Assembly: GCA_027422505.1 (NCBI GenBank) | Contig: JAPQWV010000405.1 | Location: forward strand, 1 to 64,000 | Reading direction: 5' to 3' | DNA from: Craterostigma plantagineum | Taxonomy: Eukaryota > Streptophyta > Magnoliopsida > Lamiales > Linderniaceae | Length of the DNA: 64,000 nucleotides | In this document: in pieces, positions 32,101-42,707 of the stretch | Layout: each line of letters begins with the position of its first letter | Position numbering within the stretch: position 1 is the first letter of the stretch | Notes under the pieces: model-generated | Database searches by the model: none | What the model saw: the letters and a program-made list of their open reading frames with translations, nothing else | Told to the model about the DNA's origin: nothing | Made by a program: the position numbers and the translations under genes

Positions 32101-34512
32101 TTGATCCCCCAACCATTTCCATGACTTTTGGAGTAAATGATTCGCCATTGGCTGGTCGCGATGGTACTTACGTAAGTTATTTTATCTTGTAATTTTTACC
32201 ACATATCTAGTCGTGTTTCCCCATCATAAAGTATTTTAGAGTTTATGATCTCATTATATACGCAAAATAATCTGGTTTATGTCTTAAATGCGCAATAAAT
32301 AGTTGACAGGGAGACAGATAGGCGATCGCTTATTAGCTGAAGCTGAAAGGAACCTTTCGATAAATGTACTTCCTGGTTTATCTGACTCGTATGAAGTTCA
32401 AGGGAGGGGCGAGCTTCAATTAGGTTAGTTTTCCCATGCTGTAGTGTTCATAATGTTGTTCGACCATAGGTTTGCCCTTCGTCTACGAGTTATCATTTCA
32501 GATGACCATTTTCCTGTGGTTTCCCGGATATTTTTGTGGTAACTCTGTTGAGTCACCTTTGGAACAGGAATCCTGATAGAGAATATGAGACGTGAAAAAT
32601 TTGAGCTTTCTGTGTCGCCTCCCAAAGTCATGTGAGTTTACCGTAGTCTTTCTTGTATTGTCAGTTGTTCCTTTGCTTCAACCACGTTCCATTTTTTAAG
32701 TTGATGAAGGCAATCCACTACTGCTTAACAACAAACAGCAATAAACTGTATATGCTATTCGAGCTATTTCACAGATGTAAATTTTCTCTCTTCTTGTCTG
32801 AATTTCCGTTTTACTTATCCGGCATTTGTTCAATCTGTGTACTTGATCAGGTATAAGACGGAAAAAGGCCAAAAGCTGGAGCCGATTGAAGAAGTGACTA
32901 TTGAGGTGATAGTGCTGATGCAATATGCCACTTATTGTTTCATATTGCAGTAAATGATTTGAGGACGTTTCCTTAGGTAAATGAAGAGCACGTAGGCCTA
33001 GTGATGGAAGCTCTATCCCACAGGCGGGGCGAGATCACTGACATGGGTCCAGTACCAGGAAATGTTGGCAGGACTAGACTACAATTGACGTGTCCTTCTA
33101 GGTATCTATCGGTACTCACCTTTCCTTGAATTTTTTTTTTTTTTCGCTTTCTGCAGTATTCACGTCGATCGTGTTCTTGACTTCATGCTTTACTAGTTTA
33201 CTTTTTGTTTTCATGCACTTCTTTCCCGTCATTTTTTTACTCCTGCCAAATATTCAGGGGCTTGGTTGGTTATAGAAGTGTGTTCAATAGTGACACGAGG
33301 GGAACAGGATTCTTGCATCGTGCATTCCTGAGTAAGCCTTTCAGCTATTTATGCCTTTCCTTTTTGTAGCTCGTGCGTGTTTTTAACATTTATCCCTTAA
33401 TTTCAGAGTATGAGAAATATCGAGGTCCTCTTGGAAATGTCAGAAAGGGAGTATTGGTATGATAACAGTCGATCTTTCTCCAAACTTCGTTGATTTAATA
33501 ATTCACTGTCGGATGAGTTCCTCTAATGTTACTGCAATCCAAATCTAGTAAAGATTACTACAGTTATCAGTTTTGCAGTTGGCTTCAATTATTACGCTTT
33601 GACATGAATGGATGATTCTCTTTCCATTTTACGAAGATAATGTGAATGCTTTGCGCAACTGTTATTCAATTGGATTTAGTTTCTGATATGTCAAATTTGA
33701 CAAAACAGGTATCAATGGGATATGGGACAATCACTGCCCATGCATTGATGAGCTTGGAAGCTCGTGGAATACTTTTTGTCAAACCTGGGATGGACGTAAT
33801 AATGACTTCTTCCTAACATGTTCCTTTTGGCATTGCACATGGAAAATGAAACTTGACATTTTCAGTTAATCGTATTGAAATGTTTTTCTTCGCTCACATC
33901 TGCAGGCGTATGATGGCATGATTATCGGTGAACATTCTCGAGATACCGATCTTGATGTAAGAATCTTAATTTTCCTCTTACTATTATATACCTTTTTTTG
34001 CTATGTTGATGGACCCACCTTACATGTATATTCTTACAGGTTAATCCCGTGCGAACTAAGGAGCTAACCAACATCCGTGCTCCCTCTAAGGACGAGAATG
34101 TGAAGCTAACACCTCCACGCCTTGTATGTTCTTTTACTCCACTGCTCCTACTTTTATTATGCTTGGGAGGGGGACTGTTTCATCCGAGTCCCCAATAAAT
34201 GATTATTACGACCATACCTTCTTTCATAAGTAATAAAATGTCTGTTAGGTTGCGCATGAAAATGAATGATCTATATTTCTTTATTGCAGATAACTCTTGA
34301 GGAAGCAATAGGATATGTTGCTTCTGATGAGCTCATTGAGGTCATTCCACCTTCACACTCCAAAGTTATTTCTTGATTAATCGACCACTATATAAAATTT
34401 TTCCTTCTTTCGTTCTTCTTATTTGCAGGTTACTCCAAATGCTGTCAGATTGAGGAAGAGAATCCTCGACGTCAACAAGCGGAAAGCAAGTAGCAAGAAG
34501 CCCAAGGATTGA
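29157..34512 (+). CDS. TypA/BipA-family translational GTPase, organellar (At2g31060-like)
   Basis: Nineteen exons, all GT/AG with matching phases, give 667 residues: 29157-29483, 29708-29782, 30166-30316, 30449-30517, 30665-30837, 30966-31103, 31488-31613, 32073-32171, 32303-32423, 32568-32631, 32851-32905, 32977-33101, 33258-33331, 33407-33456, 33709-33795, 33906-33956, 34040-34123, 34290-34340, 34429-34512. The N-terminal 60 residues are Ser/Arg-rich and look like an organellar presequence. GTPase motifs: G1 [10 protein letters not shown]2 ERGITIAS, G3 [11 protein letters not shown]4 NKVDRP, G5 SAKEG. Then EF-G-like domains and the TypA C-terminal domain ([33 protein letters not shown]). 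Bacterial BipA acts on ribosomes under stress; chloroplast SVR3 is a relative. The ATG at 29157 is used because no ATG lies upstream in frame. Confidence 0.93.
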
Positions 34513-35301
34513 AAATATACATGCAACTCGCCATATTCTGAAAGCTCATATGCCCTCCATCCATTCAATTTTTGTAAGAGAAGAGTATAGGGTATTTGAT
34601 GTTATTTCATAGCCATAATGAAGATACAGCAACTGAGAGAGTTTTGTACCGTTATCATAGGCAATAGGCTACAACAATGATATTTATACACATTATTACA
34701 AACAAGGTGATAAATGCTGCAATAAAATTTTCGCAGCTTTCTCTTTGTTGTATGTCAATCGGTCGCCAGCAATGTTTTCCTCGTCCAGCCCTCTCCTGTA
34801 ACGAGTGGATCTGACTTACAAGCTCTATCTTGTTACGTAGAAGCATACTTTTTCTCTAGCCAGGCAAAGATATTGACACACACTAATATCAAAAACTTGG
34901 CAAAAAGGATTGAGGAGAAGAAAATTACTCTGCTTCGGAGGAAGTTCATATTAATCAATGTAGGTCCAAAACAAAACACAAACATGTTCTGTCTATTCAT
35001 GCATTGTCGAGCAGCAGATTATGATCGTGTTTACTACTACTGAACTCGTCCCCAGCTTCTGAGCCTTCACTTGTCAAGCAAGACACACCATAGCAGGAGG
35101 AAACATACGCACGACTACTGAGTTTACTCAGAGCAGACAAAGTGGCGAATATAATGTTCATTACGTCAAAAATGTGAGAAGGAACTAAAACGGGACGATG
35201 GCTGGCTAAAGATGAAGACGATGGAAAAAGTAACTCACCGGAGACACGCATGAAAGCAAAAGTGGCCTTTTTTCAGACGCTTGCTTGCTAAAATTGGATA
35301 C
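34513..35301. other. 3' region between the TypA-like and NFD6-like genes
   Basis: Convergent 3' UTRs. On minus, 34997-35251 has an 84-codon open frame with a CCG/GTGAGTTACT donor-like site inside. I read this as spliced 3' UTR of the NFD6-like gene, not an independent gene. No repeats seen. Confidence 0.5.
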
Positions 35302-35755
35302 CTAAACAAGATGGAATTTCCCAACTGTAAGTTGCCAGCATAAACCAAAGACCAGTTAACCCATTCAATATATATGGCTCATACACATGATATGCTTAAA
35401 CTAGCCTAGCCTAGGGATAGACAGACTACTATGTGAGATACTATAATCGCGTTAACTAAACGGATTTACATACTCAAAGCCCAGCGATGAAACAAATACT
35501 CAACAGAGAACAGGTTTAAGCAATTACGATTGAAACTCACCTTCAATGAACCAAGCAAAACCGCAGCGAGAGACAGTAAGCATAGACGTCATCAAGGCAG
35601 AGGCTGTAGCCGTGTGGTACAGCTGTAACGAGCTCACGCAAGCACTCATCTCAATGAGCCTCCTTTCAGAATTTCATATTTTTACCAAAAGGAAAATGCT
35701 CTGAACAGTAAGACCTTCCACGGATTGAACAAATATAGATTAAAATATATTTCAT

Positions 35756-35793
<38 letters not shown>

Positions 35794-35936
35794 ACCGAAG
35801 AATGCGGGCGGCGATCGGCGCTCTAAGTGAACGGGGAATAAAAGGCTCGGGGCTGCGTTAGGATCCCTCTGTCAACGGCGTTAAAGATTTCCGACGATCG
35901 AGCAACTAATCTGACAGCTGCGGCGGCGGTTGTCAT
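35302..35936 (-). CDS. NFD6-like small organellar protein, first exon frame uncertain
   Basis: Recognised from exon 2 (35541-35662), which encodes EMSACVSSLQLYHTATASAL followed by MTSML, the conserved core of the plant NUCLEAR FUSION DEFECTIVE 6-related family of short mitochondrial/chloroplast proteins. Exon 3 (35302-35324) ends it with a stop. Donor AAG/GTGAGT and acceptor TTACAG are good. Upstream, an ATG at 35936 opens a presequence-like frame (MTTAAAAVRLVARSSEIFN), while the expected RAPIAARILRS block before the intron lies in another frame. So there is a one-base shift near 35850, or I have mis-set exon 1. The intron appears to start inside a (GT)17 run. Role in the family: Arabidopsis NFD6 affects karyogamy; mechanism unknown. 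Confidence 0.55.
35757..35790. repeat. (CA)17 microsatellite at a splice donor
   Basis: On minus this is (GT)17, directly after the CTTCGGTCTCT coding block of the NFD6-like first exon, so any GT in it could act as donor. Confidence 0.9.
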
Positions 35937-36280
35937 TACCCTCGTTTTTCAGTAACGATCGAACGACCGCGTGGAAGGTCGGACTACATTACAACGGCTT
36001 TGGTTTTCTCTATTATAATAATAATCTAACTTATTTCATTAATTTTTTTATTTAAGAATTCGTCTATAAATAAAAACTTTATGTATGGCATATTACTATT
36101 GGACGAAATAACCACCAAATTATTGAGAAAAAGTCGCTATAAACCTTGATTTAACTACAGTGGTTACAGTAAGATAAGGAAAAAAGAAAAAGAAAAAGCG
36201 GAGAAAAAAAAACACCCAATCTACGAGTTTCTTGAGATTCTTCCTTGTAACACTTTACCAAAAGATGAACAGTAATATTC

Positions 36281-36775
36281 TCAATCTCCAGCGCCACGAT
36301 GTTCCTTGTTTTTCCCAACGAGTAGAAAGTATCCAAGAACTGCACAGATCACAGCCACCACATTCCCTTCCTTGATCAACACCCTCACCACAAACCCAGA
36401 GATCTCAGCCGTCAATTTCTTCCCATCGACCACCAAATCTTTCCTGGGCTTCCCACAAAAAGTCAAGAGCACAAGCAAGGTGATCCACGTCACTAGCGTG
36501 GCTGGAACTGCTACGGCGAGCGCAGACACCATAGAAAGAACTCCGAAAGATAAGCCTAAGACGGCCGAGGCGTACAAAGCTGCCCAATTAGTCCCAGAAG
36601 AAGTGTAGTTGAGTTCGTACCAAGTGAGGACTGTCTTGATTAAGTTCCATGATAGGTAGACGAGGGTTGAGTAGACTGAGACGAAGAGAAGAACCCATGT
36701 CCTTCTTCTGCTCATGAACTTGAGCAGAAGAGACTGCGTGCTTATCGAATATGCTCCTTCTGTCTGATTTTCCAT
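36281..36775 (-). CDS. plant membrane protein of unknown function, four helices
   Basis: Intronless, 164 residues. Hydrophobic segments at about 27-49 (TWVLLFVSVYSTLVYLSWNL), 63-84 (WAALYASAVLGLSFGVLSMV), 86-108 (AVAVPATLVTWITLLVLLTF) and 137-153 (VVAVICAVLGYFLLVGK) suggest four membrane passes. Between the third and fourth lies a basic/acidic loop (CGKPRKDLVVDGKKLTAEIS). The N-terminus is polar without a signal peptide. I do not recognise a named family; similar-sized proteins are annotated in plants only as transmembrane proteins. The gene converges on the NFD6-like gene side with about 340 bp of AT-rich spacer and is divergent from POLD4. Expression and role unknown. Confidence 0.75.
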   Translation of the reverse strand: MENQTEGAYSISTQSLLLKFMSRRRTWVLLFVSVYSTLVYLSWNLIKTVLTWYELNYTSSGTNWAALYASAVLGLSFGVLSMVSALAVAVPATLVTWITLLVLLTFCGKPRKDLVVDGKKLTAEISGFVVRVLIKEGNVVAVICAVLGYFLLVGKNKEHRGAGD

Positions 36776-37116
36776 GAAATGGATGATCAGATGGTTGAGT
36801 TTTTTAGGGGTTTTAAGGCTTTTTCTACTGTTTTCCTTTGTTGTATAGTCAAGAAGAACTCAGAACAGTGGTAGGGAAATGGATTTCTTTATTTACTAGT
36901 GTTTGGTGACCAGTAAAGTAAGACTATCATTACCATATATATTGACCTTCACCAGTGAAAATCAATCTTTCACCTTTGGGCTTTGTGAAAGAAAAGAATA
37001 AAGCCCAACCAACCAAAAAACCCATGTTATATAGTAAGTCCCACTCCTCATAAGAAAACAAATTCAAATTTCAAAACCTCAACTTTCGATCCACTCAGAC
37101 AAGAAACGAACCATCA
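36776..37116. promoter_or_regulatory. divergent promoter region of the membrane protein and POLD4 genes
   Basis: 341 bp between two divergent start codons. AT-rich, with GGCCCA-type plant motifs in the form of GGGCTTTG and AAGCCCAACC around 36976-37010. No TATA box that I would commit to. Confidence 0.5.
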
Positions 37117-37431
37117 ATGGCGTCCTCGGATATGAAGGGCTACTTCAAGCAGCAGAAGAGGAACCCAGCAATTTCCAAGGGGAATAGGAAACCCCCAAAG
37201 CACGCCGCCTTCGCTAAGACGCCGGCGCTCGTCGTAGAGGAGATTTGTAATGAAGAGGAAGTGCTGAGGCAGTTTGATCTGAACATGACTTATGGGCCTT
37301 GCCTGGGAATGAGTAGAATCGCACGTTGGGAGCGTGCCAAGGCGTTAGGGTTGAATCCTCCATCACTAGTCGAGGGTTTGGTCAAGGCTGGGAAAGTTAT
37401 GCCTGAATCTTTATGGGATGGTCGTGTTTAG
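37117..37431 (+). CDS. POLD4: DNA polymerase delta subunit 4 (p12)
   Basis: Intronless, 104 residues, usual length for the family. The C-terminal half has the signature LRQFDLNMTYGPCLGMSRIA followed by RWERAKALGLNPP, which in the human enzyme contacts the catalytic and second subunits. The N-terminus has MKGYFKQQKRNPA, a likely PCNA-interacting (PIP-like) motif, and a basic patch. The protein stabilises the replicative polymerase delta in the nucleus and helps bind PCNA. An acidic stretch EEICNEEEV precedes the conserved block. It sits divergently from the membrane protein gene and converges with the FLOE-like gene. Confidence 0.93.
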   Translation: MASSDMKGYFKQQKRNPAISKGNRKPPKHAAFAKTPALVVEEICNEEEVLRQFDLNMTYGPCLGMSRIARWERAKALGLNPPSLVEGLVKAGKVMPESLWDGRV

Positions 37432-37713
37432 TTTATTCCCAGCTAAATAAATGGACAACGTTTATGGGTTCTCAATTTCATTACCGTGCTTGTTGCTTTA
37501 CTCTGTTCAGAATCTTGTGTGCTAATTTGAGCTTTGTTTGGATTTGAATACAAACAACATTGATCTTTAAATATCCACAAATAACAGACAGATATCAGAA
37601 CATAAAAGTATGTCTGTTTATCGATATATTTACCAAAATCACAGTTCACAGTCATTCTGATAATCATTTATTCAAGGAACGAAGACGGGAAGTTATACAG
37701 GCAATCAATGAGA

Positions 37714-39837
37714 TCACCCTCTTCTTTGAGAACCGCCACCACTGTGTCCATTCAACCTATCCAACACGTGATTAAAGTCGATAGGCTGACCGCTCTCCTC
37801 GAGCCTCTGAATCACCCCGAGAACATGGTCAGCTCTATAACCCATGTCCATCATCTTCTCAATCAGCTCACTATAGGGATGGCCACGAAGGGATTGAGGA
37901 ACTGCGATATTAGAACTGGGGATTCTTTCAGGGACATTAGTGGGAGGATAAACATTTTGCTGGAAATGAGAATGAGGGGTTTGAGGAGGAGGATGATGAT
38001 ACATCCTCCCTCCCTCGCTGTCATATAACATGTAACCACTTCCTGGTGGAGGAGCTTGATGGGGTCCACTAGTCACATATCCATCGCCGGGATGTTGCGG
38101 GCCATAGCTGCTAACTTTCAGATTCTGCGTAGAAGGCTGAGGTTGAACCGGTCGACTTGAAGAGCTATATCCGTAAGGTATTGCCTCGAGAGCAGCTGAA
38201 GATGGTAGAGATGAACCCTCAAATGAATTTTGCATTGGCATGCTATGAGGAGCCATTCCTGGACCAGCCTGACTTGGGTGGCTCGGGATGTAAGTAGAAT
38301 AAGCCATTTGAGGAGGAGGGTTCCTAATATGTGGTTGCATAACTTGATGTTGTGGTGGCTGAACAGTCGTCATTGGTTTCTGATGAGGCCATTGCTGTTG
38401 ATAAGAAGGTACTGGAGATTGTGATGATGGTGGAGGAAGGCTCGAATGGTCTTGAACCAGAGGCTGGGGAGCTAAGTACTGTGGCTGAGATGGGTGGACT
38501 TGAGATGGGACATTGATACTTTGCATTTGTGGTGGAGGCATGTAATGTGATTGGTGTACTTGTGGTGGCATACTCAGTGGAGGCATAGATGAAGGAGGTG
38601 GTGGAATCTGAGGTATTTGATGCTTGGCTGGCCCGGCGGGGATCGCGGGCTGTGAAGAAATCTGGTGGGGAAGTGCGAGAGCTAACTGCTGTTCAGGAAA
38701 GTCTGATGTATTCTCATTATTTCGAGATTCTGAGGAAGGCTGTGAATTTTTCTCCTCGTTCTCAGGATTAGTGTTAACACCAGAGGATTCCTTTTGCACG
38801 AGTTGAAGCTTTGCTAGTTCTTTCTGAGTATCAGCGAGCTCCTGTTTATCCTTTAGGATTTGAATAGACCTTCGAACCTGGGATTAGGGGGAATTAGTCG
38901 GCTCCTACTTCTAACTTCCAAGCAAGCATATAGAACAGAAGTTTGACTATAACAGTATAGACACAGAATAAATTACCTCCTGCATGTGCTTTTCAAGTGA
39001 CTTGAGCTTCAACTCTGACTCCTCATGATCACGAACTAAGTCAGAACGCATTTGTCCAATTGATTTGTCAAGATTGTAGCAGTATAGTTCCAATTGTGAC
39101 AGTCTTGAACTTATTCCCTCCAGAAAACGCATGATGTTATCAGTGTTCTTTTTCATGGTATTTTCAACAGTAGAGATAACTTCATGGAGATACGAAGATT
39201 CTTCGGGTGGACCGTAAGTGGCTGCTGGATACACAGATGACATGGCCATTCTGCTTTTATGAAACTCCTGCCAATTTCAAACACATTGTGTGCAACTTAA
39301 CAAATCTGAATAGCAGCAATGATGAAGAAAACATAACATATCAAAAGATTTATCATCGATATAAAGCATGAGGTCTCAAACCAATCTCGGCATATTAACT
39401 AGAAACTATGGTTAGGCGAAGAGTAGAATCAGATACACAGAGCTCTCAATTTAAAGTCAACTAAAGCTTGAAACAAGACTCAAATACGTATCTTTCCAAT
39501 CTCGCAATGGGGGATACAGATCGATTAATAGATCTTTCACTCAAATATAAAATAACGTCAATCGATAGAAAGTCAACCATACAATACAACAAAGATAAAC
39601 CTCAACACAAAGTAACATTCAAACCAAAATCTCGAATTTAAAAAAAAAAAAACAGAAAGAAAAACTTCACACACGAAAAAGGCAACCCACCGTAGCAGGA
39701 TTAGCTGTGGCCGAAGGATCGGAATGATTTCCGTTACTCCCCTCTTGATTTCCGTACGAGGAAAGGATATCGTCCGATGCAAAACCGTACTCTTTAGAAC
39801 CCGAATTGGTAACCCGACCCGATGATCCTGACGCCAT
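37714..39837 (-). CDS. FLOE-family protein (DUF1421), prion-like condensate protein
   Basis: Three exons: 39691-39837, 38977-39267, 37714-38877; 533 residues. The N-terminal exon is D/S/G/N-rich (MASGSSGRVTNSGSKEYGFA). Exon 2 encodes a coiled coil (about 70-145; ISTVENTMKKNTDNIMRFLE). Exon 3 holds a long Q/P/S/H-rich disordered stretch (about 185-470). The C-terminal DUF1421 is UBA-like (HPYSELIEKMMDMGYRADHV). This order is that of Arabidopsis FLOE1-3. FLOE1 forms hydration-dependent condensates in seeds and tunes germination under water stress. Which FLOE paralog this is cannot be settled by eye. The disordered region is long, with repeated MPPPQ, HPSQPQY and QHQVMQP patches. Phases are clean and no break is seen. 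Confidence 0.9.
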
Positions 39838-40765
39838 AATCAGCTAAAAGATCGCCGTCTCTGTATGAGTAGGATGCGACTGTCGTCTAGCTTACTTAGC
39901 TTGTGACTTGTGACTGAGAAGCTGAAATCAGCGGAGATGAGAATAAATAAACGTAGTAGTCTTTCTTTTGTTCTTGGTTTGGATTTTTATGAGGCTTTCA
40001 TGAAGTTTGCGGTGATATATGGGTTGGCCCATAAAGCCCACTAATATGTTTTAACGGTCATTTTCTCTGTTTTAAACTCTTGTGGGTCCCAGTGAAGATG
40101 GAGGTCAAGTCCTTACGTCCACACACGTGGCAGATTCTCATTCGTGGTAAATTCCAGTGACCGAAAGTTGCAATAATAAGCGGTGACTGATGCGGGCTGG
40201 AGGAAACTTTTTGGAATGACACTTATAGCCCTTTAATTAGCCTAATATTCATTAGTAACCCTCCAATTTCGGTAATTAACCTCCCCGTTACCGTGCAACT
40301 ATGCAATTTACCCACGATTTAGAGAAAGAAAAGGGAAGCGTATTAAATACTTTTACGTGGGACCCTTCGAAAAAGTCATAGTAATCAAAAGTCTTTATTC
40401 AGTTAAGTACAAATTCAGTAATCAAGTTGTTGATACGTTGTTACTTAGGCCTTGGTAATTGTACTGGTCAGCAAAGTAGGCCTTGAGATGCGAAGACGTG
40501 AATAATTAGATCAGCCATGGTAAAAAAATATACGGTTGCAGTTCGTCGCAAGTAAATAATAAAGCGTAATCATACGAAAGGTCAATATTGCACTACAGTA
40601 TAATAAATTTGATTATTAATAGTATTTATAACTACAATATATATATATATATATATATATAATACCCCGCCCTTCCCACCATTGCCATTCTCATTACTCT
40701 CTCTCTCTCTCTAATTTGAATCAATACCAAGTTTTCTCTAATTATCAAACATTTTCTTCCAAGAA
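39838..40765. other. divergent intergenic region
   Basis: Upstream of both the FLOE-like gene (minus) and the small gene (plus). Contains a (TA)n microsatellite at 40638-40662 and a CT-rich stretch at 40696-40714, just upstream of the plus-strand gene. No coding frame. Confidence 0.6.
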
Positions 40766-41183
40766 ATGAAGAAATCAAGAGGGAGTTTCCTTGCAGCAGC
40801 TTCTGTGGCGGCAATAACTTCGGCTTGTGTTTCTTCTTCTTCTTCGACCAATATTCACTTTCCTACTCATCAGGTAATGAAAAAATATATACATAAATGT
40901 TATGACTTCTTCTATTGTAAGTTATCGTTTGCGTCAAATCTTTTCTGGGTTACGACATATATATATATATATATATAGATGTATTTATATGTATCTTGGA
41001 TTTTGATGTTTCGGTTGTTTCTGTATCCTATTCTGTAATCAGATTCAGGATCACGACTTTGAGAAGAGAAAAGTCAAGGACGAGTCAACGCCTGAGGATA
41101 CGACGTCGTCGTCTTCGGATAAGTTTGCACCACGATTTGATGGGTTGAGATTCATTGAAACGCTGGTGACTGCTCATAGATGA
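40766..41183 (+). CDS. small conserved plant protein ending in FDGLRFIETLVTAHR
   Basis: Two exons, 40766-40873 and 41043-41183, give 82 residues. N-terminus MKKSRGSFLAAASVAAITSA is basic then Ala/Ser-rich. The middle is charged and Ser/Thr-rich. The C-terminus KFAPRFDGLRFIETLVTAHR is compact and looks conserved in plants. I recall this tail in short plant proteins of unknown function but cannot name a family. The donor is CAG/GTAATG. The acceptor region ATCAGATTCAG/GATC offers two AGs six bases apart, so isoforms differing by two residues are possible. The intron carries a (TA)n microsatellite (40952-40978). A TATATA-rich block lies upstream. Confidence 0.75.
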
Positions 41184-42039
41184 CGGATTTATCTTTTTTT
41201 TTTCTTTTTCTGGATGGGTCTTGTATTGATTCTTAAGCCTATTTTATAAGTGTTATTAATAATATATGAGATCTCTAATTACATTAGGCTTATTATTTTT
41301 ATTATTGGTAGTTAAAATAGCTTGGAATATATGTTTCGTGTAATCGTGTATATCATGTGTTTTAAGTGGAGCCTCTTATTTTAAGATTATTGTTTATACT
41401 TAAAAATTAATATTTTTCGAAAGTAAATCTCATATATTGGCGCAGCTTTGGTATAAAACTCATTTTGTAACGTTGTAGCATTTGACTTTCCGAAGAACCA
41501 TTGCCAAAAAGACTTATTCTTTGGCCTACGTCGTTTATCATTTTTACTTTATATCTAATATTTATCTCTAATTTTTTATTATTATGCAATAGGGTTGTCT
41601 TTATTTATGCGGCGTGAGTGGAATTGTAGTTATCAAATCTAGTCAATAACCACATTTTTAACTTTGTCGATGTCACTTCACTTTATGATCATACGCCACA
41701 AGGTGAAAGTGATATATATCATTGTAAACCTGTATATATTTATTTAATTTAATAAATGAAGAACTACTAAATTAGGCAGTCGACTATAACTCAAGCTTCA
41801 TTTAGCTATATTTAAAAGGTATAATTTTAATTATTATTCGTAAATAGAACGCGGCTTATACGTCATATTCAGTGAACCTTATAACGGACATCAAGTGGTT
41901 AATGTGAAGATGTCCAATATTAGTAATAAGTTCGGTGAATATAGAAAAACTCATTTGTTACGTCAGTTCGTGTATGATGGATATGAAATGATCATGTTAA
42001 TCATTGTGGAAATTCATTACATCAACTCGACATTGCTTG
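41184..42039. other. intergenic, AT-rich
   Basis: 3' UTR of the small gene and the left flank of the copia-derived element. I see no gene or repeat. Confidence 0.6.
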
Positions 42040-42557
42040 TGTTGACATTTTCAACATGGCTAAAAGAAGAAAAATTGAAATTCTTCTCAAATGACGTTTG
42101 CACTGACGGGTTTTTATTTGGCTTGTAGTTTGAAAGTTCCCTATATAAAGCCATCTATATATCAGTTGTAAAATACCCCAAACCAACGAGAGAGAGAGAG
42201 AAAGAAAGAGAGAGAGAGAGGAGAGAGAGAGAGAAAAAAAATCTTGTCCGGGTGGATAAGGGTGAGAGCGGGTTTTAGTTTTACTGGGGTAGTTGGGAAT
42301 AGGTACAAAAACATTACCCGGGTGGGTAAGGGGTCTCGGGTTTGGGTTTAAACACGAGCGTTATTTTGTACGGTGTAATATTCTCAATATAGTAAAGTTG
42401 GTGCTCTCCGTGGAGGTAGGCGGTATTGGCCGAACCACGTAAAAATCTCGTGTTCTCTATCGGCGTCATTTCGGTCTTATATTGTCCAAACAAAATAGTC
42501 GCGAGTCCAAAAATCAACCTTCCGCTGGGCCCGAAATATTACTGTTCAACCCCAACA
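42040..42557 (+). repeat. left LTR of the TR-GAG element
   Basis: TGTTGACATTTTC...CCCCAACA. Includes a TATATAAAG box (42141-42149) and a (GA)n run at 42189-42233. Confidence 0.9.
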
Positions 42558-42559
42558 AG

Positions 42560-42572
42560 TGGTATCAGAGCC
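42560..42572 (+). other. primer binding site, initiator tRNA-Met
   Basis: TGGTATCAGAGCC two bases after the left LTR, the standard site of Ty1/copia elements. Confidence 0.9.
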
Positions 42573-42707
42573 AAGCCTAATTGATATTCTGAGTATGCTC
42601 TGTGGTTGCAGCTTTGTCTGATCTTCCACATCAGAAAAGATATCAAAAAGGTTTATCGTTACGGGGGAGCCAGTGTCGGGCGAAGCTGTTGAATCTCTGC
42701 AAGGATA

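Noticed and set aside
41895..42128. 77-codon ORF running into the TR-GAG left LTR
   Set aside because: Crosses the LTR boundary, so it cannot be an old host gene; no family match.
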